DNA of 64,000 nt, taken from contig NZ_LPUY01000008.1 of the NCBI RefSeq assembly GCF_001518015.1, positions 248,001 through 312,000 on the forward strand, read 5' to 3'. Shown here in pieces: positions 27,472 through 36,485 of the stretch; within the stretch, counting starts at the first letter, position 1; each line of letters opens with the position of its first letter. This DNA is from Tritonibacter horizontis. GTDB lineage: Bacteria > Pseudomonadota > Alphaproteobacteria > Rhodobacterales > Rhodobacteraceae. The translations under genes were made by a program, and so were the position numbers. The notes beneath the pieces are model-generated. The model was not told where the DNA came from. It did not search any database and worked only from the letters and a program-made list of their open reading frames with translations.

Positions 27472-28509
27472 ATGACCACCAGACGTTCATTCCTGCGCAC
27501 GGCAGCTGTCGGGGGCGCCGCATCGCTCGCCGCACCTGCAATTGTCAAAGCCGACACCGCCATCAAGTGGCGTTTTCAGACCTATGCCGGCGCCGCCCTG
27601 GGCGAGCATGTGACCAAACCGGCGATTGACTACATCAACAACGCCGCCAATGGCGAGCTGGAAATCGAATTGTTCTACGCCGACCAGCTGGTCCCCACGG
27701 GCGAGCTGTTCCGGGCAATGCAGCGCGGCACCATTGACGGTGTGCATTCTGACGATGACTCCATGGCGTCGCCGACACCCTTGCAGCAATTTGGTGGGTA
27801 TTTCCCACTCGCGACCAAGCATTCGCTCGATGTGCCGGTGCTGTTTGACCAATACGGTCTGGCGGACATCTGGCGCGAGGAATACGCTAAGGTTGGTGTG
27901 CAGTGGCTGTCTGCCGCCGGTCAGGATCCCTGTAACTTCAACACCAAGAAAGAGGTCACATCGCTGGCCGATCTCGAAGGTCTGAAGCTCTATACCTTCC
28001 CGACAGCGGGTCGCTTCCTGTCCAAATTCGGCGTTGTGCCGGTCACCATCCCCTACGAGGATGCAGAGGTCGCGGTGCAGACCGGCGAGCTGGACGGCAT
28101 GGCCTGGTCCGGCATCACCGAAGACTATACCGTCGGTTGGGCAGATGTGACCGACTACTTCCTGACCAACAACATCTCCGGTGCCTGGATCGGCTCCTTC
28201 TTCGTGAACCAGGGTGTCTGGGCGGATCTGCCCGATCACCTGAAAGCCATCGTGATGGCGGGGATCGAAGCAGGCCACACCTATCGCAACCAGTGGTATT
28301 GGGGCGGCGAAGCACGTCTGCGCGCCACCGGCGACAAGCTCAAGCTGCGGTCGATCCCGCAGGAAGAGTGGGTGCAGGTCGAAGAGGCCGCCAAGGAGTT
28401 CTGGACCGAGATCGCGGGCGAGAGCGAAATCAACGCCAAGATCGTCCAGATCTTCCGTGACTATAACGATGTGATCGGTCAGGCTGGCCCGCCCTATACC
28501 TTTGGCTAA
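27472..28509 (+). CDS. TRAP transporter periplasmic binding protein (DctP type) with altered ligand arginine
   Basis: 345 residues with a twin-arginine-like signal (TRRSFLRTAAVGG ... APAIVKA). DctP-family architecture is clear: ELFRAMQRGTIDG, then SLADLEGLKLYTFPTAGRFL, then AEVAVQTGELDGMAWSG. Most carboxylate-binding relatives have an arginine in GLK(I/L)R that grips the ligand carboxylate. Here the segment is GLKLYTF, with tyrosine at that place. The second TRAP protein of this window keeps the arginine (GMKIRGG). This suggests an unusual, perhaps non-carboxylate, ligand. A hairpin follows the stop. Confidence 0.9.
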   Translation: MTTRRSFLRTAAVGGAASLAAPAIVKADTAIKWRFQTYAGAALGEHVTKPAIDYINNAANGELEIELFYADQLVPTGELFRAMQRGTIDGVHSDDDSMASPTPLQQFGGYFPLATKHSLDVPVLFDQYGLADIWREEYAKVGVQWLSAAGQDPCNFNTKKEVTSLADLEGLKLYTFPTAGRFLSKFGVVPVTIPYEDAEVAVQTGELDGMAWSGITEDYTVGWADVTDYFLTNNISGAWIGSFFVNQGVWADLPDHLKAIVMAGIEAGHTYRNQWYWGGEARLRATGDKLKLRSIPQEEWVQVEEAAKEFWTEIAGESEINAKIVQIFRDYNDVIGQAGPPYTFG

Positions 28510-28538
28510 GCCTTGCTTGTTCGAGCAAACTTAAAACG

Positions 28539-28562
28539 CGAGGGCCCCTGACCGGGCCCTCG
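28539..28562 (+). terminator. Hairpin after the TRAP binding-protein gene
   Basis: A 9-bp perfect stem CGAGGGCCC/GGGCCCTCG around CTGACC, with no clear T-run. It may partly terminate or stabilise the TRAP message ahead of the ligase gene. Confidence 0.6.
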
Positions 28563-28595
28563 TCTCACAGTTTCCACCTTTGCCGGAAGATCTCC

Positions 28596-29957
28596 ATGCC
28601 CGTATCCATGACCTTTGACGACCTGAAAACTGCAATCGGCAACGGCACGATTGATACCGTTCTGACCTGTATCGTCGATATGCAGGGACGGCTTATGGGC
28701 AAGCGGTTCCACGCGGAGGCCTTTCTCGACATCGCGGATGGCGAGACCCATTGCTGCAACTATCTGCTGGCCACCGACCTGGCGATGGCGACACCGGACG
28801 GCTATGCCTCGACCAGCTGGGAAAGCGGGTATGGCGACTACATCATGAAGCCGGACCTTTCGACGTTGCGGCCCGTTCCTTGGCTGGAAGGGACCGCCAT
28901 GGTGCTGTGTGACGTGATTGACCACCACAGCCACGCGCCGGTTGCGCATTCCCCGCGCGAGATGCTGAAAGCGCAGATCGCGCGCTGCGCGGCGCTGGGC
29001 CTGACGCCGGTGATGGCAACCGAACTGGAGTTTTTCCTGTTCGAAGGTACCCATGACGAGATCGCGCGCAATGGGTTCAAGCTGCAGCCGGTCTCTAACT
29101 ACAATGAGGATTACAGCATCTTCCAGACCTCCAAGGAGGAACCGGTGATGCGCCCGATCCGCAACCACCTGCGTGCCATGGGCATCCCGATCGAAGGGTC
29201 CAAGGGCGAGGCGGAAGCGGGCCAGGAAGAACTGAACGTCAAATATGACGAGGCGCTGGCGACGGCCGATCATCACACGCTGGCCAAGCACGGGATCAAG
29301 GAGATCGCGCATCAGCAGGGCTATGCGGCGAGCTTTTTGCCAAAATGGCACAAGGACCGCGTCGGCTCTGCCGCGCATGTGCATCAGTCGCTGTGGCAGG
29401 ACGGCAAGAACGCCTTTTTCGACGAGGGCGCGCCGCTTGGAAAGTCCAGGCTGATGGATCACTACATGGCGGGTCTGCTGAAATATGCCGGTGACTACAC
29501 CTATTTCATGGCGCCCTACATCAACAGCTACAAACGCTTTGCCAAGGGGACCTTTGCACCGACGCAGGTGGTCTGGTCGGTCGACAACCGCACGGCTGCT
29601 TTCCGCCTGTGTGGCGAGGGAACCAAGGGCGTGCGGGTTGAATGTCGGGTGCCGGGGGCGGATATGAACCCCTATCTGGCGCAAGCTGCGATGCTGGCTG
29701 CCGGCCTCAAAGGCATCGAGGAAAAACTGGAGCTGTCGGCGCCTTACAAAGGCGATGCCTATGCGGGCGAGGCGCGCGAACATATTCCGGGCACGCTGCA
29801 GGAGGCCCGCGCGGCGCTTTTGGGGTCTGACATGCTGCGAGAGGCCTTTGGCGAGACGGTCATCACCCACTACGCCCGTGCGGCCGAGTGGGAAATCGAA
29901 GAATTCAACCGCGTGGTGACCGATTACGAGATCGCGCGCGGAATTGAAAAAGCCTGA
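28596..29957 (+). CDS. Glutamine-synthetase-like gamma-glutamyl-amide ligase
   Basis: 453-residue glutamine-synthetase-fold enzyme. Active-site motifs are ATELEFFLF (metal-binding glutamates), GSAAHVHQSLW, INSYKRFAKGTFAPT and SVDNRTAAFRL. It lacks the adenylylation tyrosine loop and the length pattern of housekeeping GlnA. It resembles the PuuA/GlnA4 group, which ligates glutamate to amines such as putrescine or ethanolamine. GGAAG stands 6 bases before ATG 28596; ATG 28608 is an alternative. It comes before an aldehyde dehydrogenase and an alcohol dehydrogenase, which fits oxidation of a glutamylated amino alcohol. Confidence 0.85.
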   Translation: MPVSMTFDDLKTAIGNGTIDTVLTCIVDMQGRLMGKRFHAEAFLDIADGETHCCNYLLATDLAMATPDGYASTSWESGYGDYIMKPDLSTLRPVPWLEGTAMVLCDVIDHHSHAPVAHSPREMLKAQIARCAALGLTPVMATELEFFLFEGTHDEIARNGFKLQPVSNYNEDYSIFQTSKEEPVMRPIRNHLRAMGIPIEGSKGEAEAGQEELNVKYDEALATADHHTLAKHGIKEIAHQQGYAASFLPKWHKDRVGSAAHVHQSLWQDGKNAFFDEGAPLGKSRLMDHYMAGLLKYAGDYTYFMAPYINSYKRFAKGTFAPTQVVWSVDNRTAAFRLCGEGTKGVRVECRVPGADMNPYLAQAAMLAAGLKGIEEKLELSAPYKGDAYAGEAREHIPGTLQEARAALLGSDMLREAFGETVITHYARAAEWEIEEFNRVVTDYEIARGIEKA

Positions 29958-29972
29958 TTGCTGCAGGGGTTT

Positions 29973-30016
29973 GCGAGGGCCAGCCCTCGCGCTCCCGAGG
30001 TATTTGGGAAAAGATG
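29973..30016 (+). repeat. Possible Roseobacter intergenic repeat element
   Basis: A 7-bp hairpin GCGAGGG/CCCTCGC (29973-29979 with 29984-29990) is followed by CTCCCGAGGTATTTGGGAAA and AGATGAAG. From memory, a motif of this kind (hairpin, then C-G-rich tract, TATTTG, AAGATGAAG) recurs between genes of many Rhodobacteraceae. Only one copy lies in this window, so repetition cannot be shown here. Confidence 0.45.
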
Positions 30017-30060
30017 AAGGAAATCGGGGCCGCGAAACGCGCCCTCGGAGGAGTGGGCCT

Positions 30061-31443
30061 ATGGGCAAGACATTGAAGTGTATTTCGCCGATCGACGGAT
30101 CGGTTTTTGCAACGCGCGAGACATTGGGCCAAGAGGCCGCGCAGGCCGAAGTTGCGGCTGCGCGCGCGGCCCAGAAGGCCTGGGCGGCGCGCCCGTTGCA
30201 GGAGCGTGTCGATCTGGTGATGGCGGGTGTCGCCGCTGTGGGCGCGATGAACGATGAAATCGTGCCGGAACTGGCCCATATGATGGGGCGGCCAGTCCGG
30301 TTCGGCGGTGAATTTGGTGGCTTTAACGAGCGGGCCAGTCATATGGCTGCGATTGCCGCCGAGGCGCTGGCCGATATCGAGGTCGGAGAAGATGCGACCT
30401 TTAAACGCTACATCAAGCGCATTCCGCATGGGGTGGTTTTTGTCATCGCCCCGTGGAATTACCCCTATATGACCGCAATCAATACGGTTGCGCCGGCGCT
30501 GATTGCCGGGAATGCCGTGGTGCTGAAACATGCCACCCAGACGCTGCTGGTTGGTGAGCGCATGGCCGCGGCCTTCCACAGTGCGGGCGTGCCTGAGGAT
30601 GTTTTCAAGAACGTCTTCCTCGATCATGAAACCACATCGTCGCTGATTGCCGGAAGGACCTTTGATTTTGTGAACTTCACCGGATCCGTTGGCGGGGGGC
30701 AGGCGATGGAGCGGGCCGCTGCGGGCACGTTTACCGGTGTTGGCACCGAGCTGGGCGGTAAGGATCCGGGCTATGTCATGGACGACGCCGATGTCGATGC
30801 GGCCGTTGATACGCTGATTGATGGCGCGATGTTCAATTCCGGCCAATGTTGCTGCGGGATCGAACGGATCTATGTCCATGAAAGCCTTTACGACCGTTTC
30901 GTTGAAAAGGCGGTGGCCGTGGTCAACGGGTACAGGCTTGGCAATCCGCTGGACGAAGAGACCACGATTGGCCCGATGGCCAATGTGCGGTTTGCCCAGG
31001 AGGTGCGTGACCAGATCGCCGAAGCGGTAGAGCAGGGCGCCGTGGCCCACATTGATACCATGTCGGCAGATGATGGCGGCGCCTATCTGACGCCGCAGAT
31101 CCTGACCAATGTCAGCCATGAGATGCGGGTGATGCGCGACGAGAGCTTTGGCCCGGTCGTCGGCATCATGAAGGTTGCTTCGGACGAGGAAGCGATTGCG
31201 CTGATGAACGACAGCGAGTTTGGCCTGACGGCGTCGATCTGGACCAAGGATCTGGAGCGCGCGGAGGCGGTGGGCGACCAGATCGAGACCGGGACCGTGT
31301 TCATGAACCGGGCCGACTATCTGGATCCTGGACTGTGCTGGACCGGCTGCAAGAACACTGGTCGCGGTGGCGGCTTGTCGGTGATCGGCTATCAGAACCT
31401 GACCCGTCCAAAATCCTATCACCTGAAAAAGGTGACGGGCTGA
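30061..31443 (+). CDS. Aldehyde dehydrogenase
   Basis: 460-residue NAD(P)-dependent aldehyde dehydrogenase. Cofactor segment VIAPWNYPYM, catalytic glutamate in TELGGKDPGYV, catalytic cysteine in SGQCCCGIERI. ATG 30061 is used because GGAG precedes it and the protein begins with the usual ALDH N terminus; the open frame runs upstream into the preceding ligase. Follows the glutamyl ligase and precedes a Fe-alcohol dehydrogenase, so it probably oxidises the aldehyde made by that enzyme. Confidence 0.9.
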   Translation: MGKTLKCISPIDGSVFATRETLGQEAAQAEVAAARAAQKAWAARPLQERVDLVMAGVAAVGAMNDEIVPELAHMMGRPVRFGGEFGGFNERASHMAAIAAEALADIEVGEDATFKRYIKRIPHGVVFVIAPWNYPYMTAINTVAPALIAGNAVVLKHATQTLLVGERMAAAFHSAGVPEDVFKNVFLDHETTSSLIAGRTFDFVNFTGSVGGGQAMERAAAGTFTGVGTELGGKDPGYVMDDADVDAAVDTLIDGAMFNSGQCCCGIERIYVHESLYDRFVEKAVAVVNGYRLGNPLDEETTIGPMANVRFAQEVRDQIAEAVEQGAVAHIDTMSADDGGAYLTPQILTNVSHEMRVMRDESFGPVVGIMKVASDEEAIALMNDSEFGLTASIWTKDLERAEAVGDQIETGTVFMNRADYLDPGLCWTGCKNTGRGGGLSVIGYQNLTRPKSYHLKKVTG

Positions 31444-31521
31444 CACGCGTCTCCGGACCCCTACAGGTTCGGTCTCTCCCCCTATTTCTGGCCTGCGGGC
31501 CACTGACGAAAGGCAATATCC

Positions 31522-32667
31522 ATGTCTCTCACCGGCAATTGGTCGTATCCGACCGCAATCAAGTTCGGCGCTGGCCGGATCAAGGAACTCGCGGCAGCCT
31601 GTGCTCAGGCGGGCATCAAGAAACCGCTTCTTGTGACCGACAAAGGGCTGGCCAGCCTGCCTGTCACACAGTCGACGCTCGATATTCTCGAGGCGGCCGG
31701 GCTGGGGCGTGGGATTTTTTCCGAGGTCGACCCGAACCCAAACGAGCAGAACCTGGAGGCCGGCGTTGCGGCATACAAGGCGGGTGGGCATGACGGCGTC
31801 ATCGCTTTTGGTGGCGGTTCGGGTCTGGACCTTGGCAAAATGGTCGCCTTTATGGCGGGTCAGACCCGTCCGGTCTGGGATTTCGAAGACATTGGCGACT
31901 GGTGGACGCGGGCTGATGCCGATGCAATTGCGCCGATCATTGCGGTGCCGACGACAGCGGGCACCGGTTCTGAGGTCGGGCGCGCTTCGGTCATCACCGA
32001 CAGCGTGACCCATCAGAAGAAAATCATCTTCCACCCCAAAGTGCTGCCGACCGTGGTGATCTGCGATCCGGAGCTGACCGTGGGCATGCCAAAGTTCATC
32101 ACCGCCGGGACCGGCCTGGATGCCTTTGCGCATTGTGTCGAGGCGTTTTCGTCGCCGCATTACCACCCGATGTCGCAGGGCATGGCGCTGGAGGGCATGC
32201 GGCTGGTCAAGGACTATTTGCCCCGGGCCTATGCGGATGGCACCGATATCGAGGCACGGGCGCAAATGATGTCAGCCGCGGCCATGGGGGCGACGGCCTT
32301 TCAGAAAGGGCTTGGCGCGATCCACGCCATGAGCCACCCGATCGGGGCCCATTTCAACACGCACCACGGCACCACCAATGCGGTCTGTATGCCTGCGGTG
32401 TTGGCGTTCAATGCCCCGGCAATCGCGGATCGTTTCAATTCGGCGGCCGCTTACCTCGGGATCGAGGGTGGGTTTGACGGGTTCAAATCCTTTGTCCAGA
32501 CGTTCAACGACAGCTTTGGCATTCCACGGTCCTTGTCCGATCTCGGGGTGACAGAGGCGTCGATCCCGGACCTGGTCAAGGGCGCGATCATCGACCCGAG
32601 CTGCGGCGGTAACCCGATTGCGCTGACCGAAGAGAACCTGACAGAGCTGTTCAACGCCGCTTTGTGA
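31522..32667 (+). CDS. Iron-containing alcohol dehydrogenase
   Basis: 381-residue group III alcohol dehydrogenase. The NAD-binding GGGSGLDLGK motif lies near residue 97. Metal ligands are expected in GLDAFAHCVEAF and in HAMSHPIGAHFNTHHG, which carries the conserved histidines. Last gene of the operon, ending at a strong terminator. In this context a primary alcohol on an imported, possibly glutamylated, substrate is the likely target. Confidence 0.9.
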   Translation: MSLTGNWSYPTAIKFGAGRIKELAAACAQAGIKKPLLVTDKGLASLPVTQSTLDILEAAGLGRGIFSEVDPNPNEQNLEAGVAAYKAGGHDGVIAFGGGSGLDLGKMVAFMAGQTRPVWDFEDIGDWWTRADADAIAPIIAVPTTAGTGSEVGRASVITDSVTHQKKIIFHPKVLPTVVICDPELTVGMPKFITAGTGLDAFAHCVEAFSSPHYHPMSQGMALEGMRLVKDYLPRAYADGTDIEARAQMMSAAAMGATAFQKGLGAIHAMSHPIGAHFNTHHGTTNAVCMPAVLAFNAPAIADRFNSAAAYLGIEGGFDGFKSFVQTFNDSFGIPRSLSDLGVTEASIPDLVKGAIIDPSCGGNPIALTEENLTELFNAAL

Positions 32668-32710
32668 GCATTGATCTGGCTTTGGTGCTTTGTTCAAAGA
32701 CCCTTGTGGG

Positions 32711-32740
32711 AGGCCGCGCAAATGATGCGCGGCCTTTTTT
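32711..32740 (+). terminator. Rho-independent terminator after the Fe-alcohol dehydrogenase gene
   Basis: A 9-bp perfect stem GGCCGCGCA/TGCGCGGCC around AATGA, followed by six Ts. It also separates the operon from the convergent LacI gene. Confidence 0.93.
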
Positions 32741-32747
32741 CGTCCAC

Positions 32748-33755
32748 CTAGGTTGGAATGCGGGCCACACTGTCGCGACAGATCAGTTCGACCTCGATGA
32801 TCTCTGAAACGCCGGTCAATGTGCCGGCTTCGATCATGTCCAGCAGCAGACGAGCGGCCTGTTCGCCGATTTGCGTGCGCCGCTGACGGATCGTTGTCAG
32901 GGCAGGGGACAGATGACCGACTACCTCGATGTTGTCAAAACCGACGAGAGAGACATCCTCCGGCACCCGGATGCCCTGATGCTGTACCGCCCCCATGAAA
33001 CCAATCGCCATCTCATCAGAGGCACAGAACAAGGCCGTGGGCCTGTCTTTCAGCTGTAGCCATTTCTGGGCAGCCGCCGCACCGGAGTCCATGCTGAAAT
33101 CGCCGTCAAAGATCCAGTCGTCACGCTGTTCGTGTTGGTGCAGCGACAGGGTTTCAACGTAGCCGCTCAACCGGGTTTGCGACAGAACATTGCCCTTTGG
33201 GCCGGTAATGTGGCCGATGTGCCTGTGCCCCATTTCAAGCAGGTGAGTCACCGCCAGCGAGGCCCCACGGGCATTTTCGGTCCGCACCGACGGCAGGTCG
33301 TCATCCATCCACTCGCAGGCGAGAATCACCGGTGGGCGGCCTGGTGTCGTCAGCGGCTCGACCGGCAGGGTGCCGTCGAACAGGATCAGCCCGTCCGCCA
33401 TGCCGGACTGCAGGTAGCCTGACAAACGATCATCGAGATTTGGCCCAGCCTGCGTGTCAGCAACCAAAAGCCCATAGCCGACCGGGTGCAGAACAGAGTT
33501 TATCCCGGCCAGAATCTGCGAGAAAAACGGGTTGGCGAGATTGGGAACAAGGGCAATGACGCTCCCGGTTCGTTGCCGCCTGAGGTTCGAGGCAGTGGCG
33601 TTGATCCGATAGCCGGTCCGCTCTACGGCAGCCAGTACAGCCTCCCGAGTCGCTTCGGCGACCACCGAAGGCTTTGACAAGGTCCTGCTGACGGTTGCCG
33701 TTGAAACGCCAGCTTCTGCGGCAACATCCTGAATCGTGGCGATTTTCTTGTCCAT
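32748..33755 (-). CDS. LacI-family regulator of the ribose-type ABC operon
   Basis: 335-residue repressor. The helix-turn-helix reads ATIQDVAAEAGVSTATVSRTL and the hinge INATASNLRRQRTG. The sugar-binding-like domain runs from SVIALVPNLANPFFSQIL to the end. It is divergent from an ABC sugar importer, and two identical operator cores lie between them, so it very likely represses both directions until the imported sugar binds. Confidence 0.92.
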   Translation of the reverse strand: MDKKIATIQDVAAEAGVSTATVSRTLSKPSVVAEATREAVLAAVERTGYRINATASNLRRQRTGSVIALVPNLANPFFSQILAGINSVLHPVGYGLLVADTQAGPNLDDRLSGYLQSGMADGLILFDGTLPVEPLTTPGRPPVILACEWMDDDLPSVRTENARGASLAVTHLLEMGHRHIGHITGPKGNVLSQTRLSGYVETLSLHQHEQRDDWIFDGDFSMDSGAAAAQKWLQLKDRPTALFCASDEMAIGFMGAVQHQGIRVPEDVSLVGFDNIEVVGHLSPALTTIRQRRTQIGEQAARLLLDMIEAGTLTGVSEIIEVELICRDSVARIPT

Positions 33756-33800
33756 GGACCTTCCTTTGACGGCGCCCAGAATGCCTCATCGAAAAACTAT

Positions 33801-33848
33801 TGTAAACGATTACGGTTTTTGCAAAGGTGCTCCTGTAAACGATTACAG
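33801..33848. promoter_or_regulatory. Twin LacI operators, 33 bp apart
   Basis: TGTAAACGATTAC occurs identically at 33801-33813 and 33834-33846. The second copy sits in the full palindrome CTGTAAACGATTACAG (33833-33848). The 33-bp spacing is about three helical turns, so two repressor dimers would bind on the same DNA face. They lie 46 bases from the LacI start and about 50 from the ATPase start. Confidence 0.85.
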
Positions 33849-33895
33849 CCAACCTACAACCAGGGAGCGCGCTCGACAAGAGCGTGGGGAGGAGA

Positions 33896-35461
33896 ATGGC
33901 GGCAAATAAACGACAGACCCCGGCCATGGCCGGGTCTATACCTGTGGCGTCGGGTCGGGAGCCGCCGACGGTTCTTGAGGCCGTTGAAATTTCACGTCGG
34001 TTCGGGCCGGTCCAGGTGCTGCATGGCGTGCCTTTTTCCCTGCGTGCGGGTGAAGTGCACGCGCTGATCGGGGAAAACGGCGCCGGAAAATCCACATTGA
34101 TGAAGATTCTTGCGGGCTTTTTGTCGCCCTCTGGCGGTCGATTGGAACTGGAATCCGAACCTGTCGAATTCAACGGCCATCAAAGCGCCGAAGATGCAGG
34201 AATTCTGATGATCCATCAGGAATTCAACCTCGCCATGCAATTGTCCGCGGCCGAGAATATCTTTCTCGGGCGGGAACGTCGGCGCGGCATTTTCCTGGAT
34301 CATCGCGCCATGCTGGAGGAAGCGCGCAGCCTGCTTGCCCGTCTGAACTGCCACGTCGATCCACGTACGCGCATTCAGGACATGTCGGTCCCGAACAGGC
34401 AAATGGTGGAAATCGCGCGGGCATTGGGGCGGCGCGCCAAGGTTCTCATCATGGATGAACCGACGGCGGTGCTGACCAACCGGGAAACAGAAATCCTGCT
34501 GGAGCAGATTGACCGCCTGCGGTCAGAAGGAACAGCCGTTCTCTTCACCTCGCACAAGCTTGACGAGGTGCAGCATATCGCGGACCGGGTGACGGTCCTG
34601 CGCGATGGACACCATATCCTGACCCGCGCCGCAGAGGGTTTTGGTGAAAATGCCATGGCAGAGGCGATGGTCGGGCGGGAGTTGAGCGATCTCTTTCCGC
34701 AGAAGCCAACCCCCCAACCGGATGTGGTGTTGGAGGCACGGGATGTCAGCGTGCCGGGGCTGGTGGAAGGGGCCAGTTTTCGCCTGAAGCGCGGCGAGGT
34801 TCTCGGATTTTCCGGCCTGGTCGGGGCGGGGCGGACCGAATTGATGGAAGCCATCGCCGGCTTGCGTGCCGCGACAGGCACGCTCGAGGTCAATGGCAAA
34901 TCGGTGCCGTTCGGTTCTGTTCAGGCGGCGCGCAAGGCGGGCTTGGCCTATCTGACCGAAGACAGGAAGGAAAAGGGGCTTCTGCTGGGGAAGGGGCTCA
35001 GGGAAAATCTGACCTTGCTGGCCTTGGAGCGGTTTGGTCGCCTGAAAATAGATCGTGTCGCCGAGGAGCGCGCGTTGGATCAGGCGATCGAGGAGTTTGA
35101 TATCCGCGCCAAGGACCGGACCGTCGCGGTCGGCAGCCTCTCCGGGGGCAATCAGCAGAAATTGCTGTTGGCCAAGACGATGCTGGCAGACCCGCAGATT
35201 GTCATCATCGACGAACCGACCCGCGGCATTGATATCGGCACCAAGCAACAAATCTACGATTTCATCGCCGAGCTGGCGCGCAGTGGCAAGAGCGTCATCG
35301 TCATCTCGTCCGAACTGCCGGAGGTTATCGGACTGGCGGACAGGATTGTCGTGATGGGACGTGGACATATAGCCGGCGAACTGACCGGTTCTCAAATTAG
35401 TGAAGACGCAATTCTGAGATTGGCGATGGGCGTCGCAGAAGATCAAAAGGAAACCGCATGA
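33896..35461 (+). CDS. Ribose-type ABC transporter ATP-binding protein (two ATPase domains)
   Basis: 521-residue tandem ATPase like RbsA/MglA. The first half has Walker A GENGAGKST, signature MSVPNRQMVEIARAL and Walker B VLIMDEPTAVL. The second half has a degenerate P-loop (GLVGAGRTE), then LSGGNQQKLLLAK and IVIIDEPTRGID. This asymmetry is normal in the family. ATG 33896 follows GGGGAGGAG closely; GTG 33884 and ATG 33926 are possible alternatives. The stop overlaps the permease start as ATGA. Confidence 0.94.
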   Translation: MAANKRQTPAMAGSIPVASGREPPTVLEAVEISRRFGPVQVLHGVPFSLRAGEVHALIGENGAGKSTLMKILAGFLSPSGGRLELESEPVEFNGHQSAEDAGILMIHQEFNLAMQLSAAENIFLGRERRRGIFLDHRAMLEEARSLLARLNCHVDPRTRIQDMSVPNRQMVEIARALGRRAKVLIMDEPTAVLTNRETEILLEQIDRLRSEGTAVLFTSHKLDEVQHIADRVTVLRDGHHILTRAAEGFGENAMAEAMVGRELSDLFPQKPTPQPDVVLEARDVSVPGLVEGASFRLKRGEVLGFSGLVGAGRTELMEAIAGLRAATGTLEVNGKSVPFGSVQAARKAGLAYLTEDRKEKGLLLGKGLRENLTLLALERFGRLKIDRVAEERALDQAIEEFDIRAKDRTVAVGSLSGGNQQKLLLAKTMLADPQIVIIDEPTRGIDIGTKQQIYDFIAELARSGKSVIVISSELPEVIGLADRIVVMGRGHIAGELTGSQISEDAILRLAMGVAEDQKETA

Positions 35462-36459
35462 CTGAGACGACAGCCACCCCGAACCCGGTGCGTGAGCGCA
35501 AAGTGAACCTGCATGTCCTTGGCCCGGTCCTGGCTTTGGTCGCCTTGATTCTGCTGGGCGCGTTCCTGAACAGCAACTTTCTGAGCTATGGAAACGTGAC
35601 AAACGTTCTGGCCCGCTCCGCCTTTATCGGGATCATTGCGGTGGGCATGACCTTTGTCATCACCGCTGGCGGCATCGATCTTTCGGTCGGGTCAATGGCC
35701 GCCTTTGTCGCCGGTGTGATGATCCTGGCGATGAATGCGTTGATACCGGTGCTTGGGATCGGCGTTCCGCTGGTGCTTGCTGGAATGGCGGTGGCCCTGG
35801 TGACAGGGTTGGCGGCCGGCCTGTTAAACGGGTTTTTGATATCGAAGGTCGGGATCGAAGCCTTTATTGTGACGCTGGGGTCGATGGGGATCTATCGCAG
35901 CCTGACCACATGGCTGGCCGATGGTGGCACCCTGTCGCTGGATTACGCGGCCCGCAGTTTCTACCGGCCCGTCTATTATGATGGCCTTCTTGGCATCAGC
36001 TGGCCCATCCTGGTCTTTGCACTGGTTGCCATTCTCGGAGAACTGACAATGCGCCATACGCCGTTCGGGCGGTATTGCGCCGCGCTTGGCGCGAACGAAC
36101 AGGTGGCGCGGTATTCCGCGGTCAAGGTCGACCGGATTCGCATGGGCACCTATGTGCTCCTGGGGATGCTGGTCGGGCTGGCAACCATCATGTATGTGCC
36201 GCGCCTGGGATCGGCTTCGGGGTCTACCGGGGTCCTGTGGGAGCTTGAGGCGATTGCAGCCGTGATTATCGGCGGCACCGTGCTCAAAGGGGGATCGGGC
36301 CGCGTCTGGGGCACCGTGACCGGTGTCCTGATCCTCAGCTTGATAGACAATATTCTGAATCTCGCCTCGATCGTCAGCCCGTATCTGAACGGTGCGATCC
36401 AAGGTGTGATCGTGATCCTCGCTGTTGTTCTGCAGCGGGGACGCAAGTCGGCCGATTAA
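35458..36459 (+). CDS. Ribose-type ABC transporter permease
   Basis: 333-residue membrane permease of the RbsC family with 8-10 helices. Family segments visible are GMTFVITAGGIDLSVGSM, GLLNGFLISKVGIEAFIVTLG and IAAVIIGGTVLKGGSGRVWGT. Coupled to the ATPase gene by a 4-base overlap. Confidence 0.94.
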   Translation: MTETTATPNPVRERKVNLHVLGPVLALVALILLGAFLNSNFLSYGNVTNVLARSAFIGIIAVGMTFVITAGGIDLSVGSMAAFVAGVMILAMNALIPVLGIGVPLVLAGMAVALVTGLAAGLLNGFLISKVGIEAFIVTLGSMGIYRSLTTWLADGGTLSLDYAARSFYRPVYYDGLLGISWPILVFALVAILGELTMRHTPFGRYCAALGANEQVARYSAVKVDRIRMGTYVLLGMLVGLATIMYVPRLGSASGSTGVLWELEAIAAVIIGGTVLKGGSGRVWGTVTGVLILSLIDNILNLASIVSPYLNGAIQGVIVILAVVLQRGRKSAD

Positions 36460-36485
36460 ACGGCTATTTTTGGGAGGAAAATGAC

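Noticed and set aside
29905-32265. 786-residue minus-strand open frame
   Set aside because: It mirrors the aldehyde and alcohol dehydrogenase genes, has no family motifs and is a by-product of high GC content.
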